Positions 1 through 9,759 are shown, numbered from the stretch's first letter. The stretch: DNA of 64,000 bases from Pseudomonadota bacterium (GCA_023386885.1 JAEWIX010000011.1:34356-98355); one strand, 5' to 3'. A program made the numbers and translations. The notes: generated by a model from the sequence alone, not told the origin.

Positions 1-662
1 AGGTCCGCGCCGCTGCCTGACAGCGTAACGCGACCGTTCTCCAGCACATAGGCGCGCGTCGCGATCTTCAGCGACACCGCGACGTTCTGCTCCACCAGCA
101 CGCAGGTCATGCCGCCGGCATTGAGATCGCAGATCGTCTTCAGCACGTCATGAACGATGGTTGGCGCGAGCCCGAGTGAAGGCTCATCGAACATGATGAG
201 TTTCGGCTCACCCATCAGGCAACGCCCGATCGCCAGCATCTGCTGTTCGCCGCCGGACAGCGTGCCCGCTGCTTGGCCGATGCGCTCGGAAAGACGCGGG
301 AACATCGCTAGCACACGCTCGCGATTTTGCGCGCGATGCGGCCGCGCGTGGGGCAGCATCGCGCCCATGTCGAGATTCTCGGACACCGTTAGCGACGGGA
401 AGATCTGCCGCCCCTCGGCGACCTGTCCGATGCCCAGATCGCACACCCGATGGCTTGGAAGTCCGGCGATATCGGCGCCGCGAAAGACGATGCGGCCGCC
501 GGTCGGCCGATGCATGCCGGCGATGGTGCGGATCAGCGATGTCTTACCGGCGCCATTGGCGCCAACGATGGCGACGATGGCGCCTTCGTCGACGATGAGC
601 GACACGCCGTCGAGGGCTTGTGCGTCGCCATAATGAACGCTGAGATTCTCGACATTCAGCAT
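1..662 (-). CDS. livF: Branched-chain amino acid-type ABC transporter ATP-binding protein LivF (3' end cut by window edge)
   Basis: This is the second ATPase of a Liv/HAAT-type importer, hydrolysing ATP on the cytoplasmic face to drive uptake of amino acids or related carboxylates. About 220 codons are visible and the C-terminus lies outside the window; the family is usually near 235 residues. The Walker A reads GANGAGKTS, the signature reads LSGGEQQ, and Walker B reads LIMFDEP followed by SLGLAP, which is typical of LivF. The ATG shares one base with the livG stop (TGATG), so the two are translationally coupled. Substrate cannot be read from this subunit. Confidence 0.93.
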   Translation of the reverse strand, partial: MLNVENLSVHYGDAQALDGVSLIVDEGAIVAIVGANGAGKTSLIRTIAGMHRPTGGRIVFRGADIAGLPSHRVCDLGIGQVAEGRQIFPSLTVSENLDMGAMLPHARPHRAQNRERVLAMFPRLSERIGQAAGTLSGGEQQMLAIGRCLMGEPKLIMFDEPSLGLAPTIVHDVLKTICDLNAGGMTCVLVEQNVAVSLKIATRAYVLENGRVTLSGSGAD

Positions 663-1384
663 CACAGCGACTCCGCGCCAAGATAGGATTCGACCACGGC
701 AGGATCGCGCAACACCTGTTCCGGATTGCCCTCGGCGATGGCTGCGCCGTGGTGCAGCACGAGGATGCGCGAGGCCAGCGCGGTGACCGCGCGCATGACG
801 TGCTCGATCAACAGGATCGTGAGACCGTCACGGTTGAGATCGCGCAAGGTGGCGACGATGCGGTCGGTTTCAGTGGGCCGTAAGCCGGCCATCACTTCGT
901 CGAGCAGCAACAGTTTTGGCCCGGTAGCAAGTGCGCGTGCGACTTCCAATCGCTTGCGGTCCGGCAATGTGAGGCTGGATGCGATCTGCGCGCGCTTGTC
1001 GAACAGATCGAGCCGCGCCAGCGTGTCGCGTGCGATCTTTTCGGCATCGCGGACCGTTCCGGTCTGCATCAGCGCGCCGATGATGACGTTGTCTTCGACC
1101 GTCAGCGCGGGGAACGGCCGCACTAGTTGGAAAGTCCGGCCGATGCCAAGCCGCGCGACCTGATCGGAGCGCAGTCCTTGTATCTGTTGACCGGCGAAGG
1201 TGATCGATCCCTCATCGGGCGGAAGCGCGCCGGCGATCATGTTGAACAGCGTGGTCTTGCCGGCGCCGTTCGGTCCAATCACCGCGAAGATGTCGCCCTG
1301 CGCCACCTCGAAGCTCACGTGACTCACCGCAGCGAGACCGCGGAAACGCTTGCTGATGCCGTTGATGGAAAGCAAACCGGTCAT
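662..1384 (-). CDS. livG: Branched-chain amino acid-type ABC transporter ATP-binding protein LivG
   Basis: First ATPase of the Liv-type importer, 240 residues, the normal family size. It starts MTGLLSING and has Walker A GPNGAGKTTLFNMIAG near residue 35, and LLLLDEVMAGL as Walker B region. The signature is divergent (SSLTLPDRKRLEVARAL rather than LSGGQ), which is common in LivG proteins. I placed the start at the ATG that overlaps the livM stop by four bases (ATGA); a longer open frame upstream is only antisense-free shadow of livM. Its 3' end overlaps livF by one base. The tight overlaps say livH-livM-livG-livF is one operon. Confidence 0.93.
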   Translation of the reverse strand: MTGLLSINGISKRFRGLAAVSHVSFEVAQGDIFAVIGPNGAGKTTLFNMIAGALPPDEGSITFAGQQIQGLRSDQVARLGIGRTFQLVRPFPALTVEDNVIIGALMQTGTVRDAEKIARDTLARLDLFDKRAQIASSLTLPDRKRLEVARALATGPKLLLLDEVMAGLRPTETDRIVATLRDLNRDGLTILLIEHVMRAVTALASRILVLHHGAAIAEGNPEQVLRDPAVVESYLGAESL

Positions 1385-2382
1385 GAGCGTAGCCTGTCGA
1401 GGCCAAGCTTGCGGGCGAGCCACGGCCACACGCCGCTCGGCTGCAAGGTGATGATCACCATCAGGGTCAAGCCATAGAAGATTGACTTGGCGCCCGGCGT
1501 ATTGATGCCGAAGTGCTGCATCAGCGCAGTGAGGGTTTCGCCCAGCGGCGTCAGCAGGATGGCGCCGACGAGCGGCCCGAACACGGTGCCAAGGCCACCG
1601 ATGATCGGCGCCATGATGATTTCGATGGAGCGGCCGATGTCGAACACCTGCGATGGAAACAGGTTGCGATAATAGAAGCCATAGAACACACCGCCCACAG
1701 CGGTCATGCCGGCGGAAATCAGCATCGCGATCATCTTGGCGCGGAAGATGTCGATGCCGGCAGCTTGCGCGGCCTCGGGGTCCTCGCGCACCGCGAGCCA
1801 GCGATAGCCCAGCGGCGAACGGCGCAGCCACGCCACCAGCAATGTCGCGGCAGCAGCGAGGATCAGCGCAAGATAATAGTAGAGCAGCGGCCCGCCGCCG
1901 AGATTCCACCATTTGTCCGAGCCGGGGCTGTTGACCGACAGGAACAGGCCGGCCGATGCGCCGGTGATTTGCAGATGGTCGAAACCGATGCGGGTGAATT
2001 CGGCGAAGGCGATGGTCAGCAGCGCGAAATAGACGCCCTCGATGGCAAAGCGCCAGCCGAGCCAGCCGACGATCATGCCGGCAGCGGCCGCGACCGGAAT
2101 GGCGATGAAGACGCCGATCCAGGGACCGATGCCGAACAGCGTCCACAGTGCCGTCGCGGTATAGGCGCCGAGCCCGAGATACAGCGCGTGACCGAGTGAG
2201 AGTTGCCCGGCAAAACCCATCAGCAGGTTCCACGCCTGTCCGAGATAAGCGAAGTAGAACACCAGGATCAGCACCGACAGCAGGTAACGGTCGGCGACGA
2301 GCGGCGCGGCAATCGCTGCCACCAAGGCTGCGAGGCAGAGGATTTTGCCGCGCGTGGGCAGGCGCTGCCAGATATCGCTCAT
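1381..2382 (-). CDS. livM: Branched-chain amino acid-type ABC transporter permease LivM
   Basis: Inner-membrane permease of the Liv-type system, 333 residues with roughly nine hydrophobic segments. The stretch GQLSLGHALYLGLGAYTA near residue 60 is the hallmark of LivM proteins (GQ.SLGHA). A cytoplasmic loop carrying EDPEAAQAAGID is the usual EAA-like contact to the ATPase. It overlaps livH by four bases upstream and livG by four downstream. Length and motif order are normal for the family. Confidence 0.93.
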   Translation of the reverse strand: MSDIWQRLPTRGKILCLAALVAAIAAPLVADRYLLSVLILVFYFAYLGQAWNLLMGFAGQLSLGHALYLGLGAYTATALWTLFGIGPWIGVFIAIPVAAAAGMIVGWLGWRFAIEGVYFALLTIAFAEFTRIGFDHLQITGASAGLFLSVNSPGSDKWWNLGGGPLLYYYLALILAAAATLLVAWLRRSPLGYRWLAVREDPEAAQAAGIDIFRAKMIAMLISAGMTAVGGVFYGFYYRNLFPSQVFDIGRSIEIIMAPIIGGLGTVFGPLVGAILLTPLGETLTALMQHFGINTPGAKSIFYGLTLMVIITLQPSGVWPWLARKLGLDRLRS

Positions 2383-3245
2383 AGCCGCCGCCCCATCAGG
2401 CCCTGCGGGCGCAGCACCAAGACGAGGATCAGGAGCGCGAAGGAAAACATGCTCTTCATCGACGGCTGGATGTAGAATCCCGCGAGCGCTTCGGAAATGC
2501 CGATCAGGATGCCGCCGACCAGCGCGCCCGCCATTGACCCGAGCCCACCGATGATGACGATGACGAAGGCGAGAAGAGTATAGGCAGGCGCAAGGCCGGG
2601 CGATGCATCGGCGATAGTTGCCATCAGCGTCCCCGCCGCGCCGATGCAGGCGAAGCCGAGCCCGAATGTCACCGCGTAGAGTTGTTTGACGTTGAGGCCG
2701 ACGACACCCGCCCCGGTGAGGTTATCGGCGCAGGCGCGGATCGCCGTGCCAGTGCGCGTATAGCGGAAGAAAAGAAACAGCGCGATGCAGATCGCGAAGG
2801 CGCCGAGCGCAGCGAATACCCGGACCTTGTCGATGAACAGGGAGCCGATGGCGTAGCTGTCGAAACTGTAGGGCAGGTTGATCGGTCGCGCGTCGGGGCC
2901 GAAAATCAGCAACAAGCCGTTGACGACCACGGTGGCGAGGCCAACCAGCAGAATGAACTGTTCGTGCTCGGCGCGGCTGATGAAGGGTTCGACCAGTGAG
3001 CGTTGCAGGATATAGCCGAGAAAGAAGAAGGCTGCCGCGATCGGCAACAGCGATAGCAGCGGTGAGACGCCCAGGATGTCGAACAATAGGAATGCCGCAT
3101 ACATCGCGACGACGGTGAACTCGCCGTGCGCGAAATTGACCACGCGCATGACACCAAAAATGACCGACAGACCAAGCGCCATCAGCCCGTAGACGAGCCC
3201 GGTAAGAATCCCTTGAACGACAATATTCAAGGTGATCGCCGTCAT
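2379..3245 (-). CDS. livH: Branched-chain amino acid-type ABC transporter permease LivH
   Basis: Second inner-membrane permease of the Liv-type importer, 288 residues. It begins MTAITLNIVVQGILTGLVYG and carries GVMRVVNFAHGEF, the LivH motif (VNFAHGE). An in-frame start 22 codons further upstream would add a polar extension unlike the family, whereas this ATG has a GGAG ribosome site about ten bases before it. The stop overlaps the livM start (ATGA). The binding-protein gene lies 119 bases upstream on the same strand. Confidence 0.92.
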   Translation of the reverse strand: MTAITLNIVVQGILTGLVYGLMALGLSVIFGVMRVVNFAHGEFTVVAMYAAFLLFDILGVSPLLSLLPIAAAFFFLGYILQRSLVEPFISRAEHEQFILLVGLATVVVNGLLLIFGPDARPINLPYSFDSYAIGSLFIDKVRVFAALGAFAICIALFLFFRYTRTGTAIRACADNLTGAGVVGLNVKQLYAVTFGLGFACIGAAGTLMATIADASPGLAPAYTLLAFVIVIIGGLGSMAGALVGGILIGISEALAGFYIQPSMKSMFSFALLILVLVLRPQGLMGRRL

Positions 3246-3364
3246 CTGAAACTCCAGCCGCAGGTTCTGCCGCGGCGCGTCTTGAGAGAGATCGAGAGTG
3301 AGGAAACGCAAGCACCGCGCGGCGCGCGATGCTTCACGATCAACAAAAATGTGGGAGCGTCAGG

Positions 3365-4603
3365 TCACTTGCGGCCTTGCCACGGCGGCATCGGCAGCAC
3401 CGGCGTCATGGTCGCGACCTCCGCCGGCAGCACCACCGTCGGCGTCTGGTTGCGGTTCTGCACGCAGGCCGACGGAATGTCGTTGTTCTGACCTTTCTCG
3501 TCGAACTTGATCGGGCCGCCGATCATGGTGTGATCGACGAGGTTGGTGGCCTTGAGCGCTTTCATCAGCTCCGGCCCGTTGGTGGTGCCGGCGCGCTTGA
3601 AGGCGTCGCCCGCGATCATCAGGGCGTCGAAGGTGAAGCCGACGTTGAAACATTCGACGGCGAAGCGGAATTTCGGCTGTGCTTTCTTGTAGGCGGCTTC
3701 GAGCGCTTGCGTGACTTTGGATTTCGGATTGGCCCAAGGCAGCGCATCGATGTGATAGTCGGCCAGCGGGCCGAGCGCCTTGTAGAACTCTTCGTCGTAG
3801 AGGCCGGGCGCGCCGGGCGAGATGATGCCCATCGGCTGGAATTTCTGCCGTACGGTGTCCCGCACCAGCTTGATGGCGTCGGCCGCGCGGGTCACCACCA
3901 GCAGCAGGTCGGGGTTGAGGCCGCGAATCTTGGTGACTTCCACCGAGAGGTCCTGCGCTTTTGGATCGTAGGGGATCGATTCCAGCAGCTTGAACGGCAG
4001 TCCCGACTTAGGGAAGAGCGCGTCCATGCCCTTGCGCTGCGCCAGACCGAAGTTGTCGTTGGCATGCAGGAAAACCGCGGTCTTCGGCGCGATCTTGGTG
4101 GCGTCGATCAGCGCCTGAATCTGATGCAGACCGTTCTTCACCAACATGCCGCCGGTCGGGAAGTTGCGGACGAGGAATTTATAGCCTTGTTCGGTGAGTT
4201 GCGGTGCGGCGCCGATGTTGACGATCAGCGGCACCTGACGCTGCTCGCAAACCTGCGCGATGGCCAGCGTGCCGGCGGAATCGAACGCGCCGACGATGCA
4301 GTGTGCGCCTTCGTTGATGGCGCGTTCGGTCTGGGTACGCGCGACATCCGGATTGGATTCCATGTCGATATGCACCAGTTCGACCTTGTAGCCGAGATCG
4401 GCCAGCACCGACTGCGCCACCAGCGCGCCGCGATGGCAGCTCTGACCGGCCTGTGCGAGGTAACCGGATTGCGGCAGCAGCACCGCGATTTTCAGGGTTT
4501 GCGCCTGTGCCCGGACGATTCCGGGGGCCGCGAGCAATGCTGCGCCGGCGACGCCGCCCGCGAGCACGTTGCGGCGGCTGAATTTGAATTGATCGTTCGG
4601 CAT
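3365..4603 (-). CDS. ABC transporter periplasmic substrate-binding protein (Liv/HAAT family, Tat signal)
   Basis: Periplasmic ligand-binding component (Peripla_BP_6 family) of the adjacent Liv-type transporter, 412 residues. The N-terminus FKFSRRNVLAGGVAGAALLA is a twin-arginine signal peptide, ending around IVRAQA, so the protein is probably exported folded. The mature start QTLKIAVLLPQSG is typical of LivK-like receptors. A strong GGAGGAGA ribosome site precedes the ATG. The family binds branched-chain amino acids, but many rhizobial members bind aromatic acids or other carboxylates, so the ligand is open. The neighbouring ThDP enzyme hints at a 2-oxo acid or related compound, which is inference only. 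Confidence 0.9.
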   Translation of the reverse strand: MPNDQFKFSRRNVLAGGVAGAALLAAPGIVRAQAQTLKIAVLLPQSGYLAQAGQSCHRGALVAQSVLADLGYKVELVHIDMESNPDVARTQTERAINEGAHCIVGAFDSAGTLAIAQVCEQRQVPLIVNIGAAPQLTEQGYKFLVRNFPTGGMLVKNGLHQIQALIDATKIAPKTAVFLHANDNFGLAQRKGMDALFPKSGLPFKLLESIPYDPKAQDLSVEVTKIRGLNPDLLLVVTRAADAIKLVRDTVRQKFQPMGIISPGAPGLYDEEFYKALGPLADYHIDALPWANPKSKVTQALEAAYKKAQPKFRFAVECFNVGFTFDALMIAGDAFKRAGTTNGPELMKALKATNLVDHTMIGGPIKFDEKGQNNDIPSACVQNRNQTPTVVLPAEVATMTPVLPMPPWQGRK

Positions 4604-4780
4604 GTCTCTCCTCCTGGAATGCCCGCCGTTGAACCGGTCGCGGCCTTGATTGCTGCTACCTCAAGCTGTTCGATTATTGCGTGGCGCGGGTGCGATCACA
4701 AGCGGCTGGGGCCGCTGGTGTCCCATCACTTTGGTCTGATCCTCTCGCAACGCAAAATGCCGCTGCGAAAGACTCTGTCG

Positions 4781-6403
4781 TTAAGGCTTTTGCCGTCGAA
4801 TGAAAGTCCATGGGCTGGCCTCGGAATCGGTCGGCACTTCGATGTCGATCAGGTAAGGCCCGCCGTCGGCCAGTGCGTGCTCCAGCGCCGGGCGGAAGGC
4901 ATCCGGCGAGGTGACGCGCGCCGCGCCGACGCCGAAAGATTCCGCGAGCTTGACGAAATCCGGATTGACCAGATCGGAGGCGACCACGCGGCCCTCGAAG
5001 CCTTCCAACTGGTCGCGGCGCACGTTGCCGTAGGCGTTGTTGTTGAACACCAGCACCACGACGCCGATCTTGAATTGCACGGCGGTCGCCAGTTCCTGCA
5101 CGGCGAACATGAAGCCGCCGTCGCCAGTGATCGCAACCACCGGCCGATCCGGATTGGCAACCTTGGCACCCAGCGCGGTCGGGAAGCCTGCGCCGAGGGT
5201 GCCCTGGTAGCCAGAGGTGATGAAGGTGCGCGGCTCGTAGACCGGGAAGCCGTACCACGAGGCGAAGCCGACCTGCGACAGCTCGTCGGTGACGATGGCG
5301 TTGGCGGGAAGCACCTCGCGCAGGATGTTGAGGTACGACATCTGCGGCTGGATCGTTTGAATCTGTTTCAGCGTCGATGCCGATGCGGCGCGAATCGCTT
5401 CGCGGCGGCCCGGTTGCCGGGTGAAGCCGCGTCGCTGCACGGCGGTGAGCAGATCGCGAGTGCCCTCGCGCGCATCGGCGATGATGGCGGTGTCCGGCGG
5501 AAAGCGCCGCATTTCCGCCGGGTCGATATCGATGCGAATGGATTGTTGGCCTTCGGGGCGATACGGCCATCGCCACGTCGGCAATTCCATCCGGGTGCCG
5601 ATGCCGATAATGAGATCGGTTTGCGGCCATACCTCGTAAGCGGCCGCCATGGTCATACCGAGGTCGTGTGCGTTGCTGACGATGCCGCGTCCGCTGCGGA
5701 ACGCCACCACGGGCGCGTCGAGCGTTTCCGCCAGTTCGAGGATTTCATCGCGCGCATGGATCGCGCCACTGCCGACGAAGATCATCGGTGCCTTGCTGGC
5801 GGCGATGCGTTCGGCGGCGGCCTTGATCCGGTCGCTGTCGGGACGTGGCGCTGGAAGCAGGTCGAATGGTCTGGCGTCGCCAACGTCGGCGCGTTGCGTG
5901 AAAATATCCCACGGCATTTCCAGCACGGCCGGGCCTTGTCGCCCAGACTGCATTTCCTGAAACGCGCGGGACACCAGTGCCGGCGCGGCGTCTGGATATT
6001 CGATCCGCTCCGCCCATTTGACGAAGGTGCGCAGCGTTGCGAGCTGGTTCGGCATTTCGTGCAGATGGCCGCGCCCCTTGTCGAGGAAGGCGGTCGGGAC
6101 CTGCCCAGTCAGGCACAGCACCGGCTCATTGCTGCCGAAAGCGGTCAATAACGCGGCGCCGGCATTCAGCACGCCAGGACCGGGGACAACGCTGAACACG
6201 CCGGGCCGGCCGGTGGAGCGCGCATAGCCGTAAGCCATGTAACCGCAGGCCTGCTCATGCCGTGCGCCGATGACGTTCAATTGGGCTTGTCGAAACGCAT
6301 CGAACAGGCCGTAGACCTGCGCGCCGGGCAGGCCGAATACGGTATCGACGCCATGCGCGACGAGACCGTTGACGATTGCTTCCCCGCCTGAAGTTGAAGT
6401 CAT
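4781..6403 (-). CDS. Thiamine diphosphate-dependent enzyme, acetolactate synthase (IlvB) family
   Basis: Cytoplasmic ThDP enzyme of 540 residues with the three-domain order of the IlvB family. The catalytic glutamate is E50 (in GARHEQACGYMA). The ThDP/Mg motif runs from GDG at 427 to NNN at about 454-456. I chose the ATG giving MTSTSGGEAIV; the 27 upstream codons of the longer frame are basic and unlike the family. The family includes acetolactate synthases, benzoylformate decarboxylases, oxalyl-CoA decarboxylases and sulfoacetaldehyde acetyltransferase, and I cannot pick among them. No small regulatory subunit is nearby, which argues against a biosynthetic acetolactate synthase. It lies upstream of the Liv genes on the same strand, separated from the binding-protein gene by 177 bases. 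Confidence 0.85.
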   Translation of the reverse strand: MTSTSGGEAIVNGLVAHGVDTVFGLPGAQVYGLFDAFRQAQLNVIGARHEQACGYMAYGYARSTGRPGVFSVVPGPGVLNAGAALLTAFGSNEPVLCLTGQVPTAFLDKGRGHLHEMPNQLATLRTFVKWAERIEYPDAAPALVSRAFQEMQSGRQGPAVLEMPWDIFTQRADVGDARPFDLLPAPRPDSDRIKAAAERIAASKAPMIFVGSGAIHARDEILELAETLDAPVVAFRSGRGIVSNAHDLGMTMAAAYEVWPQTDLIIGIGTRMELPTWRWPYRPEGQQSIRIDIDPAEMRRFPPDTAIIADAREGTRDLLTAVQRRGFTRQPGRREAIRAASASTLKQIQTIQPQMSYLNILREVLPANAIVTDELSQVGFASWYGFPVYEPRTFITSGYQGTLGAGFPTALGAKVANPDRPVVAITGDGGFMFAVQELATAVQFKIGVVVLVFNNNAYGNVRRDQLEGFEGRVVASDLVNPDFVKLAESFGVGAARVTSPDAFRPALEHALADGGPYLIDIEVPTDSEASPWTFIRRQKP

Positions 6404-6589
6404 GATCCGTTCCAATCGTTCGGGCGCCGGATCGTATGCCCTCGCGTCGCAAAGTTGAATCGACCACGAACGCCTGATCCGCAAATACCGGATCGATACT
6501 TGCTACGAAGCATGCGCGGGATGCAAGAGACTTGTCGCGGATTTGTCACGCGGTTTGTATCGCACAGTGTGACGCTTCGTGCGTAAGCC

Positions 6590-9004
6590 TCAGGATGGGG
6601 CGTTGATGCCGACGCGCATCGCATGGGCTGTGACGTCGTGGCGAAAATCCATCACCATACGCTCGAACAGGTCGAATGCTTCGATCTGAAATTCGGTGAC
6701 AACCTTGTGCGGCGGTAATCGCCGGTCGCCGACCCGTCGCTTGAGATGCTCGAGGCGCTCGAACTGCTCGGACCAGAGTTGGTCGATCAATGCCATCATC
6801 AATCGACGCAGGATGTCTGCGAGCAGGGTTTCGCCGATACTTGTGACTTTGCCATCCATCCAGCGGTCGGCGGTGGTTTGAACTGTCTGTTTGAGGCTTT
6901 CGGACTCTTCAACACGATTGGTGGACGGTGGAGCGATATCGATGGCGAGCGTCAGGATCGAGCGGATCGCATGATCCAGTCCGGCGATATCCCAGGCTGC
7001 ATCAGGTGGAGCAAATCGCGCGATCAGGTCATCGATGGTTTCGTGACATAGCCGCCGCGCCATCGCAAAGGCATCCGCGCCGTCGCGGATCTCTCGACGC
7101 ATGTCATAGAGTGTATCGCGTTGGCGTTGAATGATCGCGTCGAACCGCAACAGTCCGAGACGGCGATCGAAGCTGCGGGTTTCGTGTCGTATCTGCGCGG
7201 CACGGATCAGACGCTTCGCGACCGGCTGTGCGATGGGAGTGCCTTGCACGGGCGAGGGCGCGCGGATGGCGGCTGTCGTGAGAAACTCGTCCTCCAGCGA
7301 AGCATGAAAGACCGAGCGACCCGGATCGCCTTGCCGCCCGGCGCGGCCGCGCAGTTGATGGTCGAGCCGCTCATGGTCGTGGTGCGTCGTACCGATCACC
7401 AATAGCCCGCCGGCGGCGACCACGCCGTCGCGCGTGGCGATGTCCGCATGATCGCCCCCGAGTCGGATATCGGTCCCGCGGCCTGCCATTGCCGTGGCGA
7501 TGGTCACCGCGCCAGGCGCACCGGCTTTCGCGATGATATGTGCCTCGCGCGCATGATGTTTGGCGTTGAGCAGTGCAAATGTCTTTGCAGTCGTCGTGTC
7601 GCTCGCCGGCTCAACGCTCTGCCGCCAGCCGTTGGCCTCGAGCATCGCGGCGAGCGTTTCCGACCGTTCGATCGAGGGCGCGCCGATCAGGACGGGTTGG
7701 CCGTGTCGATGAGCGCTTTCAACCTCGCGCAGGATCGCCGCGGTCTTGTCGGCGGCGGTGGCGTGGAGCACGGTTTCGTCGACGCGGATCAACTGGCGAT
7801 GAGTCGGAACGGCAATGACATCGAGATCATAGACCTCGTGATATTCGGCGGCGTCGGTAATCGCGGTGCCAGTCATGCCGGCGAGCTTGGCGTAACGCCG
7901 GAAGTAAGTCTGGTAAGTGATCGCGGCCAGCGTGCGGGTTTCCTCGCCGATCGCGCAACCTTCCTTGGCCTCCAGCGCCTGATGCAGCCCCTCGTCGTAG
8001 CGGCGCCCCGGCATCGGCCGCCCGGTCAGTGCATCGACGATAACGACCTCGCCGTGTTGAACGACATAATCCCGATCGCGCGTCAGCACGACATGCGCGC
8101 GCAACGCTTGCACGACATGGTGCAGCAGCGAGATCGACGCGATCTCATGCAGCGTGGCCGAGGTTTTCAGCAAGCCGTGTTGTCGCAATCCCTGTTCGAC
8201 ATAGCTGTAACCGGCTTCCGTCAGTGTGACGCGTCGCCGATGATCGATGTCGTAATGTTGGGATTGCAGGGAAGCGATGGCGGCATCGATCGCCTGATAG
8301 AAGCCCGAGTGGTCGCCGAGCGGCCCGAACAGCGCCAGCGGTATACCAGCCTCGTCGATCAGGGTCGCATCGGCTTCGTCGATCAGCGCGAAGGCGTGGC
8401 CGCGTTGCACGGTTTCCGCCGCCGTAAACTTCATGTTGTCGCGCAGATAATCGAAGCCGAATTCGCTGGCGATGCCGTAGGTGATATCGCAACGATAGGC
8501 GGCGCGCCGGCTGTCGTCGTCCATCTCCTGCGTGATGACGCCGGTGCTAAGCCCGAGAAGGCTGTAGACCGGCCGCATCCAGTCCGCGTCGCGCTCGGAG
8601 AGGTAGTCGTTCGGCGTCGCGACGTGAACGCCCTTGCCGGTGAGAGAATTCAGGACGCAGACCAATGCGGCGGTCAGTGTTTTGCCTTCGCCGGTTTTCA
8701 TCTCGGCGATATGACCGTCGTGAAGCGCTAGCGCGCCGATGAGCTGCACGGGGACGGGATGTTCCTTGAGCGCGCGGCGCGCGGCCTCGCGCACCAGCGC
8801 GAAAACCTCGACCTTGATTACGTCGAGTGTTGTGCCGGCCTGGACCTGCTGGCGCAGTTCGTCGATGCGAGCACGCAGCGCAGCATTTGACAACTGCCGA
8901 TGATCGGGCTCCAGAGCGAGGATCTGGCGGGCGGTCGTCTCAAAGCGCGCCAGCTTCCGGTGGGCCTTGAGGCCCAGCACGCGCCGCGCCAGACGCAGGA
9001 TCAT
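6590..9004 (-). CDS. SecA-like translocase ATPase, divergent paralog
   Basis: An 804-residue protein with the complete SecA motor: Walker A MKTGEGKT at 102-109, DEAD box LIDEAD at 207-212, GMTGTA in the linker, MAGRGTDI and QLRGRAGRQGDPGRS in the second motor domain. Family knowledge: SecA drives preproteins through SecYEG. Differences from housekeeping SecA are visible: DEARTPL is DEAGIPL, the TNRP stretch is THRQ, and the protein ends at HAMRVGINAPS without the C-terminal linker and Cys/His zinc-binding tail. It is also shorter than the roughly 900-950 residues normal in alphaproteobacteria. Its ATG overlaps the tonB stop by four bases, so it belongs to the exbB-exbD-tonB operon. Role unknown; an accessory SecA2-like exporter is the simplest guess. 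Confidence 0.88.
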   Translation of the reverse strand: MILRLARRVLGLKAHRKLARFETTARQILALEPDHRQLSNAALRARIDELRQQVQAGTTLDVIKVEVFALVREAARRALKEHPVPVQLIGALALHDGHIAEMKTGEGKTLTAALVCVLNSLTGKGVHVATPNDYLSERDADWMRPVYSLLGLSTGVITQEMDDDSRRAAYRCDITYGIASEFGFDYLRDNMKFTAAETVQRGHAFALIDEADATLIDEAGIPLALFGPLGDHSGFYQAIDAAIASLQSQHYDIDHRRRVTLTEAGYSYVEQGLRQHGLLKTSATLHEIASISLLHHVVQALRAHVVLTRDRDYVVQHGEVVIVDALTGRPMPGRRYDEGLHQALEAKEGCAIGEETRTLAAITYQTYFRRYAKLAGMTGTAITDAAEYHEVYDLDVIAVPTHRQLIRVDETVLHATAADKTAAILREVESAHRHGQPVLIGAPSIERSETLAAMLEANGWRQSVEPASDTTTAKTFALLNAKHHAREAHIIAKAGAPGAVTIATAMAGRGTDIRLGGDHADIATRDGVVAAGGLLVIGTTHHDHERLDHQLRGRAGRQGDPGRSVFHASLEDEFLTTAAIRAPSPVQGTPIAQPVAKRLIRAAQIRHETRSFDRRLGLLRFDAIIQRQRDTLYDMRREIRDGADAFAMARRLCHETIDDLIARFAPPDAAWDIAGLDHAIRSILTLAIDIAPPSTNRVEESESLKQTVQTTADRWMDGKVTSIGETLLADILRRLMMALIDQLWSEQFERLEHLKRRVGDRRLPPHKVVTEFQIEAFDLFERMVMDFRHDVTAHAMRVGINAPS

Positions 9005-9759
9005 TTCAGTTCAAAGAGGATTGGAACCGTGAAGGCAAATTGCGCCCCGCCGATATCGGAAGGCGGAGTCGGCAATGGTTGCGCGCGTCGCAGGAGTTCG
9101 AGCGTCTCGTGATCGAGTGCCTGCGAGCCGCTGCCCTTCACGATCTTGCTGGAGACGATGTGGCCATGGCGGTCAACAACGAAGGACACGCGGGCGGTGC
9201 CGGACTCACGGCGGACCTGAGCTTCATGCGGGTAACGCTTGTTGCGTTGCAGATGCAAAGCCAGCCGCCGCTTCCAGCTCACCATTTCAGCTTTGCGCGA
9301 TGCTGCGGCAGTCGGCGCGGTCGTGGTCGACGCGGCGACCAGCGGAGGCGAGGCATTCGGAGTTTTCTCCTTTTCCTCTTTCTTCTCTTCCTCCTGTTTC
9401 TTCGGCTCCGGCGGCGTTTCCAGCGCGACGTCGGGCTCGGCAACCTGCGGGAGCGGCGGTTCGGGCTCCGGCTTTTCTTCGGTCTTTTGTTCGGCCTTCT
9501 CCTGAGGCGGTGGCGCCTCGTCGGTCTGCATCTGCTCCTCGCCCGGCGCAACGTCGCGGGCAATGGCCTCCTTGAAAGACTCGGTGGTGAAATCGACCTC
9601 GATCGCCGTCGTGGTGTCGTAGGTGTCGCCTTCTTCCGCAGGAGCCCTCAGCAAGGCCGCGGCTACCGCGCCGTGCAGCGACAGCACCGCGACGAAGCAG
9701 ATCGCCCATCGCAGCAGGTCGCGATGCGTCACGCCACGATAGGGCCGCGCCGCGCTCAT
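9001..9759 (-). CDS. tonB: TonB energy-transducing protein
   Basis: TonB carries proton-motive energy from ExbBD to outer-membrane receptors. The 252-residue protein has an N-terminal anchor (LLRWAICFVAVLSLHGAVAAALL), a charged proline/glutamate/lysine-rich periplasm-spanning stretch (about 75-145), and a C-terminal TonB fold with KRYPHEAQVRRESGTARVSF and ending PPSDIGGAQFAFTVPILFELK. The YP pair in the C-terminal domain is the conserved receptor-contact site. It overlaps exbD by four bases upstream and the SecA-like gene by four downstream, so all four genes are coupled. Confidence 0.92.
   Translation of the reverse strand: MSAARPYRGVTHRDLLRWAICFVAVLSLHGAVAAALLRAPAEEGDTYDTTTAIEVDFTTESFKEAIARDVAPGEEQMQTDEAPPPQEKAEQKTEEKPEPEPPLPQVAEPDVALETPPEPKKQEEEKKEEKEKTPNASPPLVAASTTTAPTAAASRKAEMVSWKRRLALHLQRNKRYPHEAQVRRESGTARVSFVVDRHGHIVSSKIVKGSGSQALDHETLELLRRAQPLPTPPSDIGGAQFAFTVPILFELK

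Noticed and set aside
3329..6151. 940-residue plus-strand open frame across the binding-protein and ThDP genes
   Set aside because: It is antisense to two genes with clear motifs, has no domain, and is rich in Arg/His/Asp as expected for a GC-driven shadow frame.
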